From NCBI GenBank assembly GCA_031269485.1, contig JAISZC010000039.1:1-32177 (forward strand): a stretch of DNA of 32,177 nucleotides, given 5' to 3'. The stretch comes from Deltaproteobacteria bacterium (GTDB taxonomy: Bacteria; Desulfobacterota; Desulfarculia; Adiutricales; Adiutricaceae). The first letter of the stretch is position 1, and each line of letters begins with the position of its first letter. The notes beneath the pieces were generated by a model. It saw nothing but the letters and a program-made list of their open reading frames with translations. It searched no databases and was not told the DNA's origin. Below are positions 24,977 to 32,177 of the stretch, piece by piece. The position numbers and the translations under genes are program-made.

Positions 24977-25471
24977 ATGACAATCGACTCCCTGAAGCTC
25001 AATCCAGCCTACGCCGCCCTTTTGCCGGAACGCGCCGCCCAGGGGCGGCCGTCCGCCGGCCAGGAAGATTTTGCCGCCCTGCTCGAAGGCGCCGCGGCCA
25101 AGGAAACGGCGCCGAAGCTGTCGCTCGACGAAAGCTCCGCCGCGCTGCTGTCGGCTTCCTTGCTGGGCCGGCTCCAGGCAGGCCAAGCGACGGCCGTTTC
25201 TGAACTGCCCGCCGAATTGCCGCCGCCCGTCGATGAAGAGGTCGGCGACGTGCTGGACATTCTCGAAGCGTACATGAACGCTTTGGGGAATCCGCAGAAA
25301 ACTCTTAAGGACATCTCGCCTCTGGCCGAGGATTTGAGCCGCGGCGCAGCCAAGCTCGACAAGCTAGGCGCGGGCCTTGCCCAGGACGATCCCCTCAAGC
25401 CGCTGGTCAACGACACGGCGGTGCTGGCCGCGGTCGAGGCTTTCAAGTTCAAGCGGGGCGATTTCGTCTGA
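24977..25471 (+). CDS. Uncharacterised protein, first of an orphan pair
   Basis: This gene encodes 164 residues that I do not recognise. ATG 24977 has GAGGAAAG upstream, and codon use resembles the neighbouring conserved genes, so it is probably real. There is no signal peptide or membrane segment. The N-terminal half is Ala/Leu-rich; a proline stretch (ELPAELPPPVDEE) near residues 77-89 leads to a helical, charged C-terminal half with DILEAYMNALGNP, and the end KFKRGDFV. The second gene follows after 31 bases. The C-terminal half looks like a compact helical domain; no function is assigned. Confidence 0.8.
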   Translation: MTIDSLKLNPAYAALLPERAAQGRPSAGQEDFAALLEGAAAKETAPKLSLDESSAALLSASLLGRLQAGQATAVSELPAELPPPVDEEVGDVLDILEAYMNALGNPQKTLKDISPLAEDLSRGAAKLDKLGAGLAQDDPLKPLVNDTAVLAAVEAFKFKRGDFV

Positions 25472-25502
25472 GGTCGGCCTTGAACCTTAGCGAGGGGGCG
25501 CC

Positions 25503-25862
25503 GTGCAGGTTGAAAACGGCAGTTACAACGTCTTAGGCCGGCTCGGGCCTCACTATCCCAAGCCCGAGCACCGGCCTAAAAGCAGCCCTGGCGGCGTGGT
25601 CGAGCAGGAGCGCCCGTCGGTCGGTCAAGACCGGACGTCGCAGGAGCGCTCAGGCGGCTTGGCCGACAAGACCGACTTGTCGCTACGGCCTCAGCGGGCC
25701 CAGACCACGGCGGCCGTCGTGCCGGAAGGCCGCCTGAACCTGCAGGCGGCCAAAAATCTGACGGCCGAAACGGCCGCCGTCATCAGCCGACTGGATCCCT
25801 TGAGCCGTAGCGTGCACTTGCCGGAGACCGACGTTGGCCTTTTGCCGTCGAGGTACATATGA
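25503..25862 (+). CDS. Uncharacterised protein, second of an orphan pair
   Basis: A GTG start at 25503 with GAGGGGG upstream opens a 119-residue protein I do not recognise. Residues 1-15 (MQVENGSYNVLGRLG) are followed by a polar, Pro/Arg/Ser-rich linker (about 18-70), then a more ordered C-terminus with LNLQAAKNLTAETAAVISRLD and the end PSRYI. No membrane segment, no signal peptide, no cysteine. It is probably co-transcribed with the gene at 24977; the terminator at 26145 would end both. Confidence 0.75.
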   Translation: MQVENGSYNVLGRLGPHYPKPEHRPKSSPGGVVEQERPSVGQDRTSQERSGGLADKTDLSLRPQRAQTTAAVVPEGRLNLQAAKNLTAETAAVISRLDPLSRSVHLPETDVGLLPSRYI

Positions 25863-26144
25863 GGCGGCTTGATCCTCCTTAGAGCAATTTAGCGAATTTT
25901 GCTCTCATCCTCCGCCAGGTGTTCTGCCGTGTTATTGACTTTATTTCGTTCGTTTCTCTCTGCTGCGGTTAGGATCAGAAGCTGGCGGAGCTTGCCAGGG
26001 GAGGTTTGAGCGCTTCATGCCTTGCTTCCACATGACCTGGCTTCCTCATGACATCGCTTGTTGTCGGACCGATTCTATCTGGAAATTTCATGTCTGACCA
26101 AGATTTTTACTAAAAAATTAACTTAGCTTTTTTAAATCAACTCT
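25863..26144. other. Low-GC intergenic stretch before the uvrC operon end
   Basis: No supportable gene. It contains a 7-bp inverted repeat AGAGCAA/TTGCTCT (25881-25905) and a more distant pair CTCCGCCAG and CTGGCGGAG (around 25909 and 25982). A 21-codon frame at 26048-26113 lacks a ribosome binding site and is not called. Confidence 0.4.
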
Positions 26145-26168
26145 AAACCGCTTAAGAGCGGTTTTTTT
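26145..26168 (+). terminator. Intrinsic terminator of the orphan pair
   Basis: AAACCGCT (26145-26152) pairs with AGCGGTTT (26157-26164), loop TAAG, with the T-run extending to 26168. It points along + and lies between convergent transcription units; it may also slow minus-strand transcripts from uvrC. Confidence 0.8.
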
Positions 26169-26247
26169 ATTGCCTCGTCCGTGCTTGGCTAGTCGCGAAA
26201 TTTATTTTCAGCTCAAACGACGCTTTCAGGGGCGCTCCAGCCGGCTT

Positions 26248-28536
26248 TCACCCGGGTCCCGCGTCTGAGCTGGCGTCTGGTCGGGCTTTTTTGGGAGGCG
26301 TCCGGCTTTGGCCGCCGGCCATTTGGCGTCTGACCTGAGCTTTGAGTTCTTCGACGGCGGCTTGGGGCAGCCGCAGCTTGGCCTGCAGGTCGGCCTCGGA
26401 GGCGGCGTCCAGATCCGCCAAGGAGGGGTAGCTGGCGCGCAAGAGCTTGAGCTTGGCTGGGCCCAGGCCCTTGACGCCGGCCAGGGGGCTGGCGAGCATT
26501 TCTTTGGTCCGCAAGTCGTGGTGGTAGGTCCGGCAGAAGCGGTGGGCCTCGTCGCGCAGCTTGGCCAGCAGCAGCAGGCCCGCCGAGCCGGGGCGGAGGT
26601 CAGCCGGGTTTTTGCGGCCGGGCAGAAAGATGCGGTCCGGTCCTCCGCCTTCACGGTCTTTGGCGATGCCGGCCAGGGCCGGAGGCTGAAGAGCCAGCTC
26701 CTCGAAGGCGGCCATGACCGCCGTCAGCTGGCCGCGGCCGCCGTCGATCAGCAGCAGATCCGGGGCCTTGACGGGGTCGGCGCGGCCGGGGCGGAAACGT
26801 CGCTTGACGACCTCCTGGAGGCCGCCGTAGTCGTCGCCGCCTAGGGCTTGCTTGATTCTGAACTTGCGATATTGGCCCTTTTTCAGTTCGCCCTCCTCCA
26901 TGACGACCAGCCCGGCCACGGCCGCCTGACCCTGGAGGTGGGCCAGGTCGAAGCATTCGATGCGTCGGGGCACGGCGGGCAGATGCAGCCGGGACATGAT
27001 TTCGGCCAGCGTCCCCCGGGCGCCGGCCAGGCGTTCGAGGCGTTCGTCGAGGGCGGCGCGGGCGTTGTCCTCGGCCAGGCGCAGCAGCTTGAGCCGCTCT
27101 TCGTCCCGGGCGGGGACGCCCGCCTTGACGGGACCGCCTTTGAAGCCCCCCAGCCAGTCGAGAAAAAGGGCCGCTTCGCCGGCCGGGAGTTTGAGGGGCA
27201 GCAACAGCTCGTCGGGCGCCCAGCCGCCTTCCGCGTAATATTGGCCCATCAGGCTCAAAAGAGCTTTTTCGTCGGCGAGGGCGAGGCCTTCGACGGACAG
27301 CGGCCGGCAGCCGGTCACCACGCCGGAACGCAAGGTCAGCACGGCGGCCTGGACGAAGCCGGCCTTGGCGGCCAAGGCCCAGACGTCAAGGTCGAGGTCT
27401 TCGCCCAAGACCATGGATTGCTTTTCCAAAGTTTGGCGCACGTCCGCCAGGCGATCGCGGAGTTTGGCCGCGGCCTCGAAATCATAGCGGGCGGCGGACT
27501 GGCGCATGGCCTGCTCGAGGCTGGCGACCAGATCGTTGCGTCGGCCTTTGAAAAACAGCCGAACCTGCTCGGCGAGCTGCCGGTACTCCTCCTCCGTGAA
27601 TTCAGGCCGACATGGGCCGCAGCAGCGGCCGATCTGATAGTTGAGGCAGGGGCGGCCGGTCTTTTTGACGTCCGGTCTGGCGCACTTGCGCAGCGGAAAA
27701 AGCCGTTCGACGAGCTTGAGGGTTTCTCGCAGGGCGCCCGACGATGGAAAAGGACCGAAGATTGTCGAGCCGTCCTTGGCCGGGCGACGAACTATTTCCA
27801 GGCGGGGAAAGGGATCGGAGGCGCTAAGGCGCAGCGAGGGATAGGTCTTGTCGTCGCGGAGCACGACGTTGAATTTGGGGCGGTGCTTTTTGATCAGGGA
27901 GTTTTCGAGAATCAGAGCTTCTTTTTCGGTGGCCGTGACCATAAAGTCGAAGGCGCGGATGTGGGAGACCAAAAGGCTGATTCTGGCGCTGAGGGTCTTG
28001 GTCCGAAAATAGCTCGAAACCCTTTTCGGCAAATTTTTGGCTTTGCCGACATAGATGACTCGCCCGTCCTGGCTCTTCATGAGATAAACCCCGGGGCTGG
28101 CGGGCAGATCCAGAGCCAGCCGCAGCAGGGCGGCGCGGGTCTCAGGCTCGAAGGGCCAAGCATTGGGGCCATCGGCGGACTCGGCGAAGGAGGCCGGATC
28201 GTCGCTCAATAACTTTGGAGCCGAGCCGTCGGGCGCGTCAACGACCGCCGCGTCACGGAGTGGGCCATCGGCGGAACTTGAGGCGCCAAAAGCGTCAGGG
28301 GCGTCCGAGGCGTCCGAAAAAAAGCCTGGAGCGGGGCGGCAAGGGGCGTCGTCGGGAGAGGCGGGCAAGTCCGAGCCGGCCGCGCCGGCGTCGACCCCGG
28401 CGGGCCAGCCTGGCTTGGACGCGTCGACGGCTGTCGCGGCCTTGGCTTTGGCGGCTCTTGGTCGGACGGCCTTCGGCTTGGCGTTCTCAGGTTTGACGGG
28501 TTGGCCGTCAGGGCCGGTAACGGGCGACCATTTCAT
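26248..28536 (-). CDS. uvrC: Excinuclease ABC subunit C
   Basis: UvrC (762 residues) makes both incisions in nucleotide excision repair. The GIY-YIG domain starts near residue 149 (GVY, then YVGKAKNLPKRV); the UVR motif has YDFEAAAKLRDRLADV; the RNase H-like nuclease has ECFDLAHLQGQAAV and LLLIDGGRGQL; the helix-hairpin-helix is GVKGLGPAKLKLL near the end. In front of the GIY-YIG domain lie about 130 residues rich in Ala, Asp, Ser and Pro, absent from typical 600-residue UvrC. ATG 28536 overlaps kdsC by 29 bases; a later start within the extension is possible. Confidence 0.95.
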   Translation of the reverse strand: MKWSPVTGPDGQPVKPENAKPKAVRPRAAKAKAATAVDASKPGWPAGVDAGAAGSDLPASPDDAPCRPAPGFFSDASDAPDAFGASSSADGPLRDAAVVDAPDGSAPKLLSDDPASFAESADGPNAWPFEPETRAALLRLALDLPASPGVYLMKSQDGRVIYVGKAKNLPKRVSSYFRTKTLSARISLLVSHIRAFDFMVTATEKEALILENSLIKKHRPKFNVVLRDDKTYPSLRLSASDPFPRLEIVRRPAKDGSTIFGPFPSSGALRETLKLVERLFPLRKCARPDVKKTGRPCLNYQIGRCCGPCRPEFTEEEYRQLAEQVRLFFKGRRNDLVASLEQAMRQSAARYDFEAAAKLRDRLADVRQTLEKQSMVLGEDLDLDVWALAAKAGFVQAAVLTLRSGVVTGCRPLSVEGLALADEKALLSLMGQYYAEGGWAPDELLLPLKLPAGEAALFLDWLGGFKGGPVKAGVPARDEERLKLLRLAEDNARAALDERLERLAGARGTLAEIMSRLHLPAVPRRIECFDLAHLQGQAAVAGLVVMEEGELKKGQYRKFRIKQALGGDDYGGLQEVVKRRFRPGRADPVKAPDLLLIDGGRGQLTAVMAAFEELALQPPALAGIAKDREGGGPDRIFLPGRKNPADLRPGSAGLLLLAKLRDEAHRFCRTYHHDLRTKEMLASPLAGVKGLGPAKLKLLRASYPSLADLDAASEADLQAKLRLPQAAVEELKAQVRRQMAGGQSRTPPKKARPDASSDAGPG

Positions 28537-29029
28537 CCCAGCGGCCTAGACTTTTGAGCAAAAATTCGACCATTTCCCGAACGGCGCCGTGTCCGGCCCG
28601 CGCCTGGCTGACGAAACGGGCCGCGGCCAAGGCTTCGGGACAAGCGTCGGCCGGCGCCATGGGGAGGCCGCAACGGAGCATGATGGGCAGATCGACCAAA
28701 TCGTCGCCGGCGAAAGCGGTCTCGCCGGGGCTCAAGCCCCGCTCCCGCAGCAGCAGCCCGTAGACGGCGCCTTTGTCGAGCACGCCTTGATGGACCTCCG
28801 TCAGGCCAAGCTCCTGGCAGCGTTTTTCGACCACGCCGCTGCGGCGACCGGTGATGATGGCCACCTCGACCAGGCCCGAGCGGACGAGCATTTTGAGGGC
28901 GTGGCCGTCGCGGCTGTGGAAACGCTTAAGTTCCCGGCCGTCGTCGTCGAGATAGATTCCCCCGTCGGTCATCACGCCGTCGACGTCGAAGCCCACCCAT
29001 TTGAGGCGAAAAAAATCAGGCGTCGTCAT
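28508..29029 (-). CDS. kdsC: 3-deoxy-D-manno-octulosonate 8-phosphate phosphatase
   Basis: KdsC (173 residues) removes phosphate from KDO-8-phosphate in lipopolysaccharide core synthesis. It is a small cap-less HAD phosphatase: motif I is FDVDGVMTDG with D15 and D17, motif II IITGR with T60, motif III K86, motif IV AGDDLVD with D109-D110. ATG 29029 gives the usual N-terminus and overlaps the end of kdsA by 14 bases; the longer frame is rejected. It is followed by uvrC with overlap. Confidence 0.96.
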   Translation of the reverse strand: MTTPDFFRLKWVGFDVDGVMTDGGIYLDDDGRELKRFHSRDGHALKMLVRSGLVEVAIITGRRSGVVEKRCQELGLTEVHQGVLDKGAVYGLLLRERGLSPGETAFAGDDLVDLPIMLRCGLPMAPADACPEALAAARFVSQARAGHGAVREMVEFLLKSLGRWDEMVARYRP

Positions 29030-29936
29030 CGCGCGGCCTGTTTGAGGCGGCGCCGGGTCCGACGCCGGAAGCGAGAAGAGGAGAGGGCTCCAGAGCGGCA
29101 AAATCGTCGCGATGGGCTTTGGCCAGTTCGTGAAAAGCCTTGAGTTGGCTCAACAGGGGCTTGAGCCGGTCCAGGGGCCACTGGTTCGGTCCGTCGCACT
29201 TGGCGCGTTCGGGACAGGGGTGAGTTTCCATGAAAAGCCCTTCCAGGCCGGCGGCGACGGCGGCCCTGGCCAGCGTCGGGATGTGCCGGCGGTCGCCGTC
29301 CGAGCGGCCGTCGCCGGCCGAGGGCCGCTGGACCGAGTGGGTGGCGTCGAAGATCACCGGCCAGCCGGCCGCCGCCATCACGGCCAGCGAGCGCATGTCG
29401 ACGACCAAGTTATGGTAGCCGAAAAACGAGCCACGCTCGCACAAGAGCAGGCCCGCGAAGCCGGGACGAGCCTCCATCTTGGCCGCGGCCAGGGCCATGT
29501 CCTCCGGCGCCATGAACTGTCCCTTCTTGACGTTGACCGGTCGGCCGGACTCGGCGGCCGCCGCGAGCAGATCGGTCTGTCGGGCCAAGAAGGCCGGTAT
29601 TTGGAGGCAGTCGAGCACCTCGGCGGCCGGGGCGATTTGGGCCGTCTCGTGGACGTCGCTGACGACCGGGAAGCCGAACTCCCGTTTGAGCTCGTCGAGC
29701 TGGCGCAGACCTTCCTGGAGGCCCGGGCCTCGATAGGAGCCGGCGCTGGACCGGTTGGCCTTGTCGAAGCTGGATTTGAAGATCAGCCCCAGGCCCAGCT
29801 CCTCGGCGGCGGCCGTCAAAGCTTCGGCCGTCCGGCGCATGACGTCGTGCCCTTCGATGACGCAGGGGCCGGCAATGAGGGCCAGGGAGGCCGGTCCGCC
29901 GACGAGGACCCGGCCAATGGAGACTGCGCGGCTCAA
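29016..29936 (-). CDS. kdsA: KDO-8-phosphate synthase, metal-dependent type
   Basis: KdsA (306 residues) condenses phosphoenolpyruvate with arabinose-5-phosphate. The motifs FKSSFDKANRSS and VNVKKGQFMAPEDM are diagnostic. Cys25 (IAGPCVIEG), His200, Glu237 and Asp248 match the four metal ligands of the metal-dependent class in order and spacing; the metal-free class, as in E. coli, has Asn in place of the Cys. The start is TTG 29936 with AGGAGG overlapping the dgt stop. About 30 extra polar residues lie at the C-terminus. Confidence 0.97.
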   Translation of the reverse strand: MSRAVSIGRVLVGGPASLALIAGPCVIEGHDVMRRTAEALTAAAEELGLGLIFKSSFDKANRSSAGSYRGPGLQEGLRQLDELKREFGFPVVSDVHETAQIAPAAEVLDCLQIPAFLARQTDLLAAAAESGRPVNVKKGQFMAPEDMALAAAKMEARPGFAGLLLCERGSFFGYHNLVVDMRSLAVMAAAGWPVIFDATHSVQRPSAGDGRSDGDRRHIPTLARAAVAAGLEGLFMETHPCPERAKCDGPNQWPLDRLKPLLSQLKAFHELAKAHRDDFAALEPSPLLASGVGPGAASNRPRDDDA

Positions 29937-29948
29937 GGGGCTCGCCTC

Positions 29949-31160
29949 CTAAAAGGTGTCGGTTCTCCACTTGGGGAGCAGTATTTCAGAAGCCAGATGA
30001 AGAAAATGGTCGTCGGTCAGCCCAGCGAGGAAATCGCGGGCCTTAATTTCTGGACTAGTGTCTTCACGATAATCGTTGTCGATAAGGGATAAAAATTTTG
30101 TGGCAGCCCCATTTTGAGTGATTTTGGTAAATTCTTCAGTAAAATATTCAAAAAGAATGCCATAAAGACGTTCTATTTTAGGGGCTTCGGTCTTGACTTG
30201 AGGATTAAAGTAAATATTATAACGATTGAAGTTCTTAAGTTTGGTCAAGGCATCGGCCACGGGTTTGGAGAAAGCCACCAGCCCGGGACGTTGACGGCCT
30301 TGCTCTATGAGATCGGTCACCAGCCGGTAGACGATTTGGCCGTTGGTTTTGCCTAAAACCTCCACTATTTCAGGGGGCAACTGCCGGCGTTTGACGAGGC
30401 CAATCTCGATGGCGTCCTCCAGATCCCGGCCGACGTAGCTGATGGAGTCGCACAGCCGCACCACGCAGCCCTCCGGGGTCAAGGGCTTGATCATGGCCTG
30501 GGGGTCGCGGCTCCTTAAGGCCAGCCGCCGATCGAGCTCGGCGAAGGTCGGCTCGGCCGTCGAATCGGGGGCCAAAGAGGCGTAGTCTGATTCCCCGTCG
30601 TGGCAGAGGATGGCGTCCAAGACGCCCAAGGTGAGGTTTAGGCCGCGACCGCCTTTTTCCAGACGTTCCAAGAATCTCAAGCTCATGGCCGCGTGGACGA
30701 AGGGGCCCAGGCCGGCCTTTTGGCACAGTTTGGACAAAAACATCTCGCCGTCGTGCCCAAAGGGCGCATGCCCCAGATCGTGGCCCAGGGCGGCGGCTTC
30801 GATGAGGTCGAGATCGAGCTTGAGCGCTTGTCCCACGGTCCGGCCGATGCGCGAGACCATTTGGACGTGAAGGACGCGGTGGGTGATTTGGGAGTTTTTT
30901 AGAAGATAAAAAACTTGCGTCTTGTCGATGTAACGGGTGTAGGACCGCGAATGAAGGATCCGGTCGACGTCCATGGCGTAGGCGGCGCGGTGATCTTCAA
31001 TTTCCAGGCGCGTGGGCAGGCGTCTTCTCTGCCGGAACGGCCCGGAGCGCCCGTCGTCCGGGGCCTTGGCCGTCAGGTCCGCAAGAGCTGGCCCGGCCGG
31101 GCGGTCGTCGAGGGCCGCCTGGCCGGCGTCCGAGAGGGCGTCTGGACGGTTTGAGGTCAA
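29949..31160 (-). CDS. dgt: dGTPase-like HD-domain triphosphohydrolase
   Basis: This 403-residue protein belongs to the dGTP triphosphohydrolase family, which cleaves dNTPs to nucleoside and triphosphate. The family entry DVDRILHSRSYTRYIDKTQVF is near residues 64-84; the HD metal site follows with H94 and HDLGHAPFGHDGE at 127-139. The start is TTG 31160, overlapping the cooC stop (TTGA), with GGAAG upstream. The first 50 residues are polar and probably flexible. Substrate specificity cannot be read from sequence. The 3' third has a much lower GC content. Confidence 0.9.
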   Translation of the reverse strand: MTSNRPDALSDAGQAALDDRPAGPALADLTAKAPDDGRSGPFRQRRRLPTRLEIEDHRAAYAMDVDRILHSRSYTRYIDKTQVFYLLKNSQITHRVLHVQMVSRIGRTVGQALKLDLDLIEAAALGHDLGHAPFGHDGEMFLSKLCQKAGLGPFVHAAMSLRFLERLEKGGRGLNLTLGVLDAILCHDGESDYASLAPDSTAEPTFAELDRRLALRSRDPQAMIKPLTPEGCVVRLCDSISYVGRDLEDAIEIGLVKRRQLPPEIVEVLGKTNGQIVYRLVTDLIEQGRQRPGLVAFSKPVADALTKLKNFNRYNIYFNPQVKTEAPKIERLYGILFEYFTEEFTKITQNGAATKFLSLIDNDYREDTSPEIKARDFLAGLTDDHFLHLASEILLPKWRTDTF

Positions 31161-31918
31161 CCGACGAGCTTCCGGTAAATGCCGGTCACGGCTTCGACGG
31201 CCTCCGGAGAGTTTTTAAAAACGGCCACGCCGTTGCGGTCGGCGTCGATGATGGAGTCGGCGAAAGGGATGTGGCCCAAAACCTCCAAGCCGTCGACGTT
31301 GGCGGCGATGAAGTCGCGGTCGCCTTGGTTTCTGGTCTTGTTGCCCACTACGGCCACGCGTTTGATGCCCAAGTCGCCGCCTAGCCGCTTGACGACGCGG
31401 ACAGTCTCCAAAGATCTCTGACCCGGCTCGGCGACGACGATCAGGCAGTTGACCCCCGTGCTGGTGGCTCGACCCAGATGCTCCAGACCGGCTTCCATGT
31501 CGAGTATGACCACCTCGTCGCGGGCCAGCACCAGATTCATCACCAAGCTCTTGAGCAGCACGCTTTCGGGGCAGATGCAACCGCCGCCGCCCTTCTTGAC
31601 CCCGCCCAGCGTCATGAACCTCAGCCCGTTGATCTCCTTGGCCATGGTGTCGGGCAGATCGTCGACCTTGGGGTTGATGGAGAAAAAGGTGCCGTAAGTG
31701 CCCGGCGCGCTGCCGGTGCGTTCGGCCACCAGCTCCTTCATCTCGGAGATGGGGATCAGGCCCTTAAGATCCTTGAAGCCCAGGGCGCCGGCCAAGTTGG
31801 CGTCGGGGTCGGCGTCGATGGCCAGGACCTTGGAGCCGTTTTGCTTGAACAAATAGGCCAAGGTGGCCGACAAGGTGGTCTTGCCGACGCCCCCTTTGCC
31901 GGATACGGCAATTTTCAT
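31157..31918 (-). CDS. cooC: CooC-type nickel-insertion ATPase
   Basis: CooC (253 residues) is a dimeric MinD/ArsA-like ATPase that inserts nickel into carbon monoxide dehydrogenase. The deviant Walker A GKGGVGKTT is at residues 7-15, AIDADPDANLAGALG follows, and the dimer-interface metal-binding CxC is C114-x-C116 in GGCICPE. DMEAGLEHLGR is also CooC-specific. ATG 31918 has GAGGTG upstream; the longer frame is rejected. No CODH gene is in view, so its client lies elsewhere. It heads a minus-strand operon with dgt, kdsA, kdsC and uvrC. Confidence 0.93.
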   Translation of the reverse strand: MKIAVSGKGGVGKTTLSATLAYLFKQNGSKVLAIDADPDANLAGALGFKDLKGLIPISEMKELVAERTGSAPGTYGTFFSINPKVDDLPDTMAKEINGLRFMTLGGVKKGGGGCICPESVLLKSLVMNLVLARDEVVILDMEAGLEHLGRATSTGVNCLIVVAEPGQRSLETVRVVKRLGGDLGIKRVAVVGNKTRNQGDRDFIAANVDGLEVLGHIPFADSIIDADRNGVAVFKNSPEAVEAVTGIYRKLVG

Positions 31919-32023
31919 AAAAAACACCTCAAAAAGGCCGTATGACGCGTTGGAGGGCGGACGGCGGCCGAGGCGGACTGTCGTTAAATGTTCGCCCACG
32001 GCAGGCTGGGCGTCGGTTTCAGG

Positions 32024-32029
32024 ATTATA
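32024..32029 (-). promoter_or_regulatory. Possible -10 box for cooC
   Basis: On the minus strand TATAAT is a perfect -10, about 105 bases upstream of the cooC ATG. The -35 at 16-18 bases is poor (GACGCG or similar), as in activator-dependent promoters. The 16-base palindrome would be centred near -53. Confidence 0.35.
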
Positions 32030-32062
32030 AGCGGGCGGTCCTGTTTCGCGTCTGAGCCGCCA

Positions 32063-32078
32063 GCCCGGAGCTCCGGGC
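32063..32078. repeat. 16-base perfect palindrome upstream of cooC
   Basis: GCCCGGAGCTCCGGGC is its own reverse complement. It lies between the two candidate promoters of the cooC operon and could be an operator or activator site, or simply a chance GC palindrome. It does not resemble the CRP/CooA consensus. Confidence 0.5.
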
Positions 32079-32128
32079 CGGGGATGGCCATGACGGGCCT
32101 TCCAAGTTCAGGACCTAGCCCTGAACAA

Positions 32129-32156
32129 AAGATAAGTCGCGTGTTGGGCCCGTCAA
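32129..32156 (-). promoter_or_regulatory. Possible sigma-70 promoter upstream of cooC
   Basis: On the minus strand TTGACG (32156-32151) and TATCTT (32134-32129) are 16 bases apart, a 9/12 match. The leader to cooC would be about 200 bases and would include the palindrome at 32063-32078. Confidence 0.35.
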
Positions 32157-32177
32157 GAGCTCAAGGCGAGGGTTTTT

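Larger units (their letters stand above)
31919..32177 (-). other. Upstream region of the cooC operon
   Basis: No gene is visible up to the window edge. Promoter-like sequences and a palindrome that face cooC are listed separately. Any divergent gene would start beyond the window. Confidence 0.4.

Noticed and set aside
26048-26113. 21-codon frame in the low-GC spacer
   Set aside because: No ribosome binding site, too short to judge, no known peptide.
26848-28212. 454-codon open frame on the plus strand inside uvrC
   Set aside because: It mirrors the uvrC codons, is Gly/Gln-rich and shows no motif; a shadow of uvrC.
29112-30092. 326-codon open frame on the plus strand opposite kdsA
   Set aside because: Antisense shadow of kdsA, which has all catalytic residues in the other strand.
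1-32177. CRISPR arrays or complete insertion sequences
   Set aside because: No regularly spaced repeats and no intact transposase with terminal inverted repeats were seen.

Overview
The window reads as a chromosomal segment of a GC-rich Gram-negative bacterium, most likely a member of the former Deltaproteobacteria (Desulfobacterota-like). This placement is an inference from four things: the fused tuf-S10-spc-alpha gene order, the mre/rod cell-shape operon directly behind it, KDO (lipopolysaccharide) synthesis genes, and a CooC-type nickel chaperone that implies a carbon monoxide dehydrogenase elsewhere in the genome. Translation starts are diverse: TTG or GTG opens many essential genes.

Bases 1-16609 (+ strand) are one long ribosomal cluster: the end of tuf, then rpsJ-rplC-rplD-rplW-rplB-rpsS-rplV-rpsC-rplP-rpmC-rpsQ (S10 block), rplN-rplX-rplE-rpsN-rpsH-rplF-rplR-rpsE-rpmD-rplO-secY (spc block), adk, and rpmJ-rpsM-rpsK-rpsD-rpoA-rplQ (alpha block). 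infA and map, often found near secY/rpmJ, are absent here. The spacers are unusually long for ribosomal operons (several of 100-220 bases) and rich in GC hairpins, many starting within a few bases of the upstream stop codon. A strong promoter lies between secY and adk, and a full-consensus promoter-like sequence lies inside secY. L30 and L17 carry long acidic Ser/Gln/Glu-rich tails, and S3 carries a charged insertion.

Bases 17047-23059 (+) encode the elongasome: mreB, mreC, mreD, mrdA (PBP2) and rodA, ended by a clear intrinsic terminator.

Bases 23060-26247 are the accessory stretch. It holds a GC-rich gene-free segment that can fold into a compact three-way junction, tRNA-Pro(CGG) with its terminator, a decayed IS1634-like transposase fragment (-), an extremely AT-rich island (12.5% GC over 120 bases, counted), two small unrecognised genes (+) and a terminator.

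Bases 26248-31918 (- strand) form a tightly packed operon read right to left: cooC, dgt, kdsA, kdsC, uvrC. Each junction overlaps or is separated by only 12 bases. UvrC has a long low-complexity N-terminal extension. The region upstream of cooC holds promoter-like sequences and a 16-base perfect palindrome.

The best candidates for something undescribed are the stop-codon-proximal hairpin pattern with alternative folds in the ribosomal spacers, the tails on L30 and L17, the three-way-junction RNA candidate, and the orphan gene pair behind the AT island.
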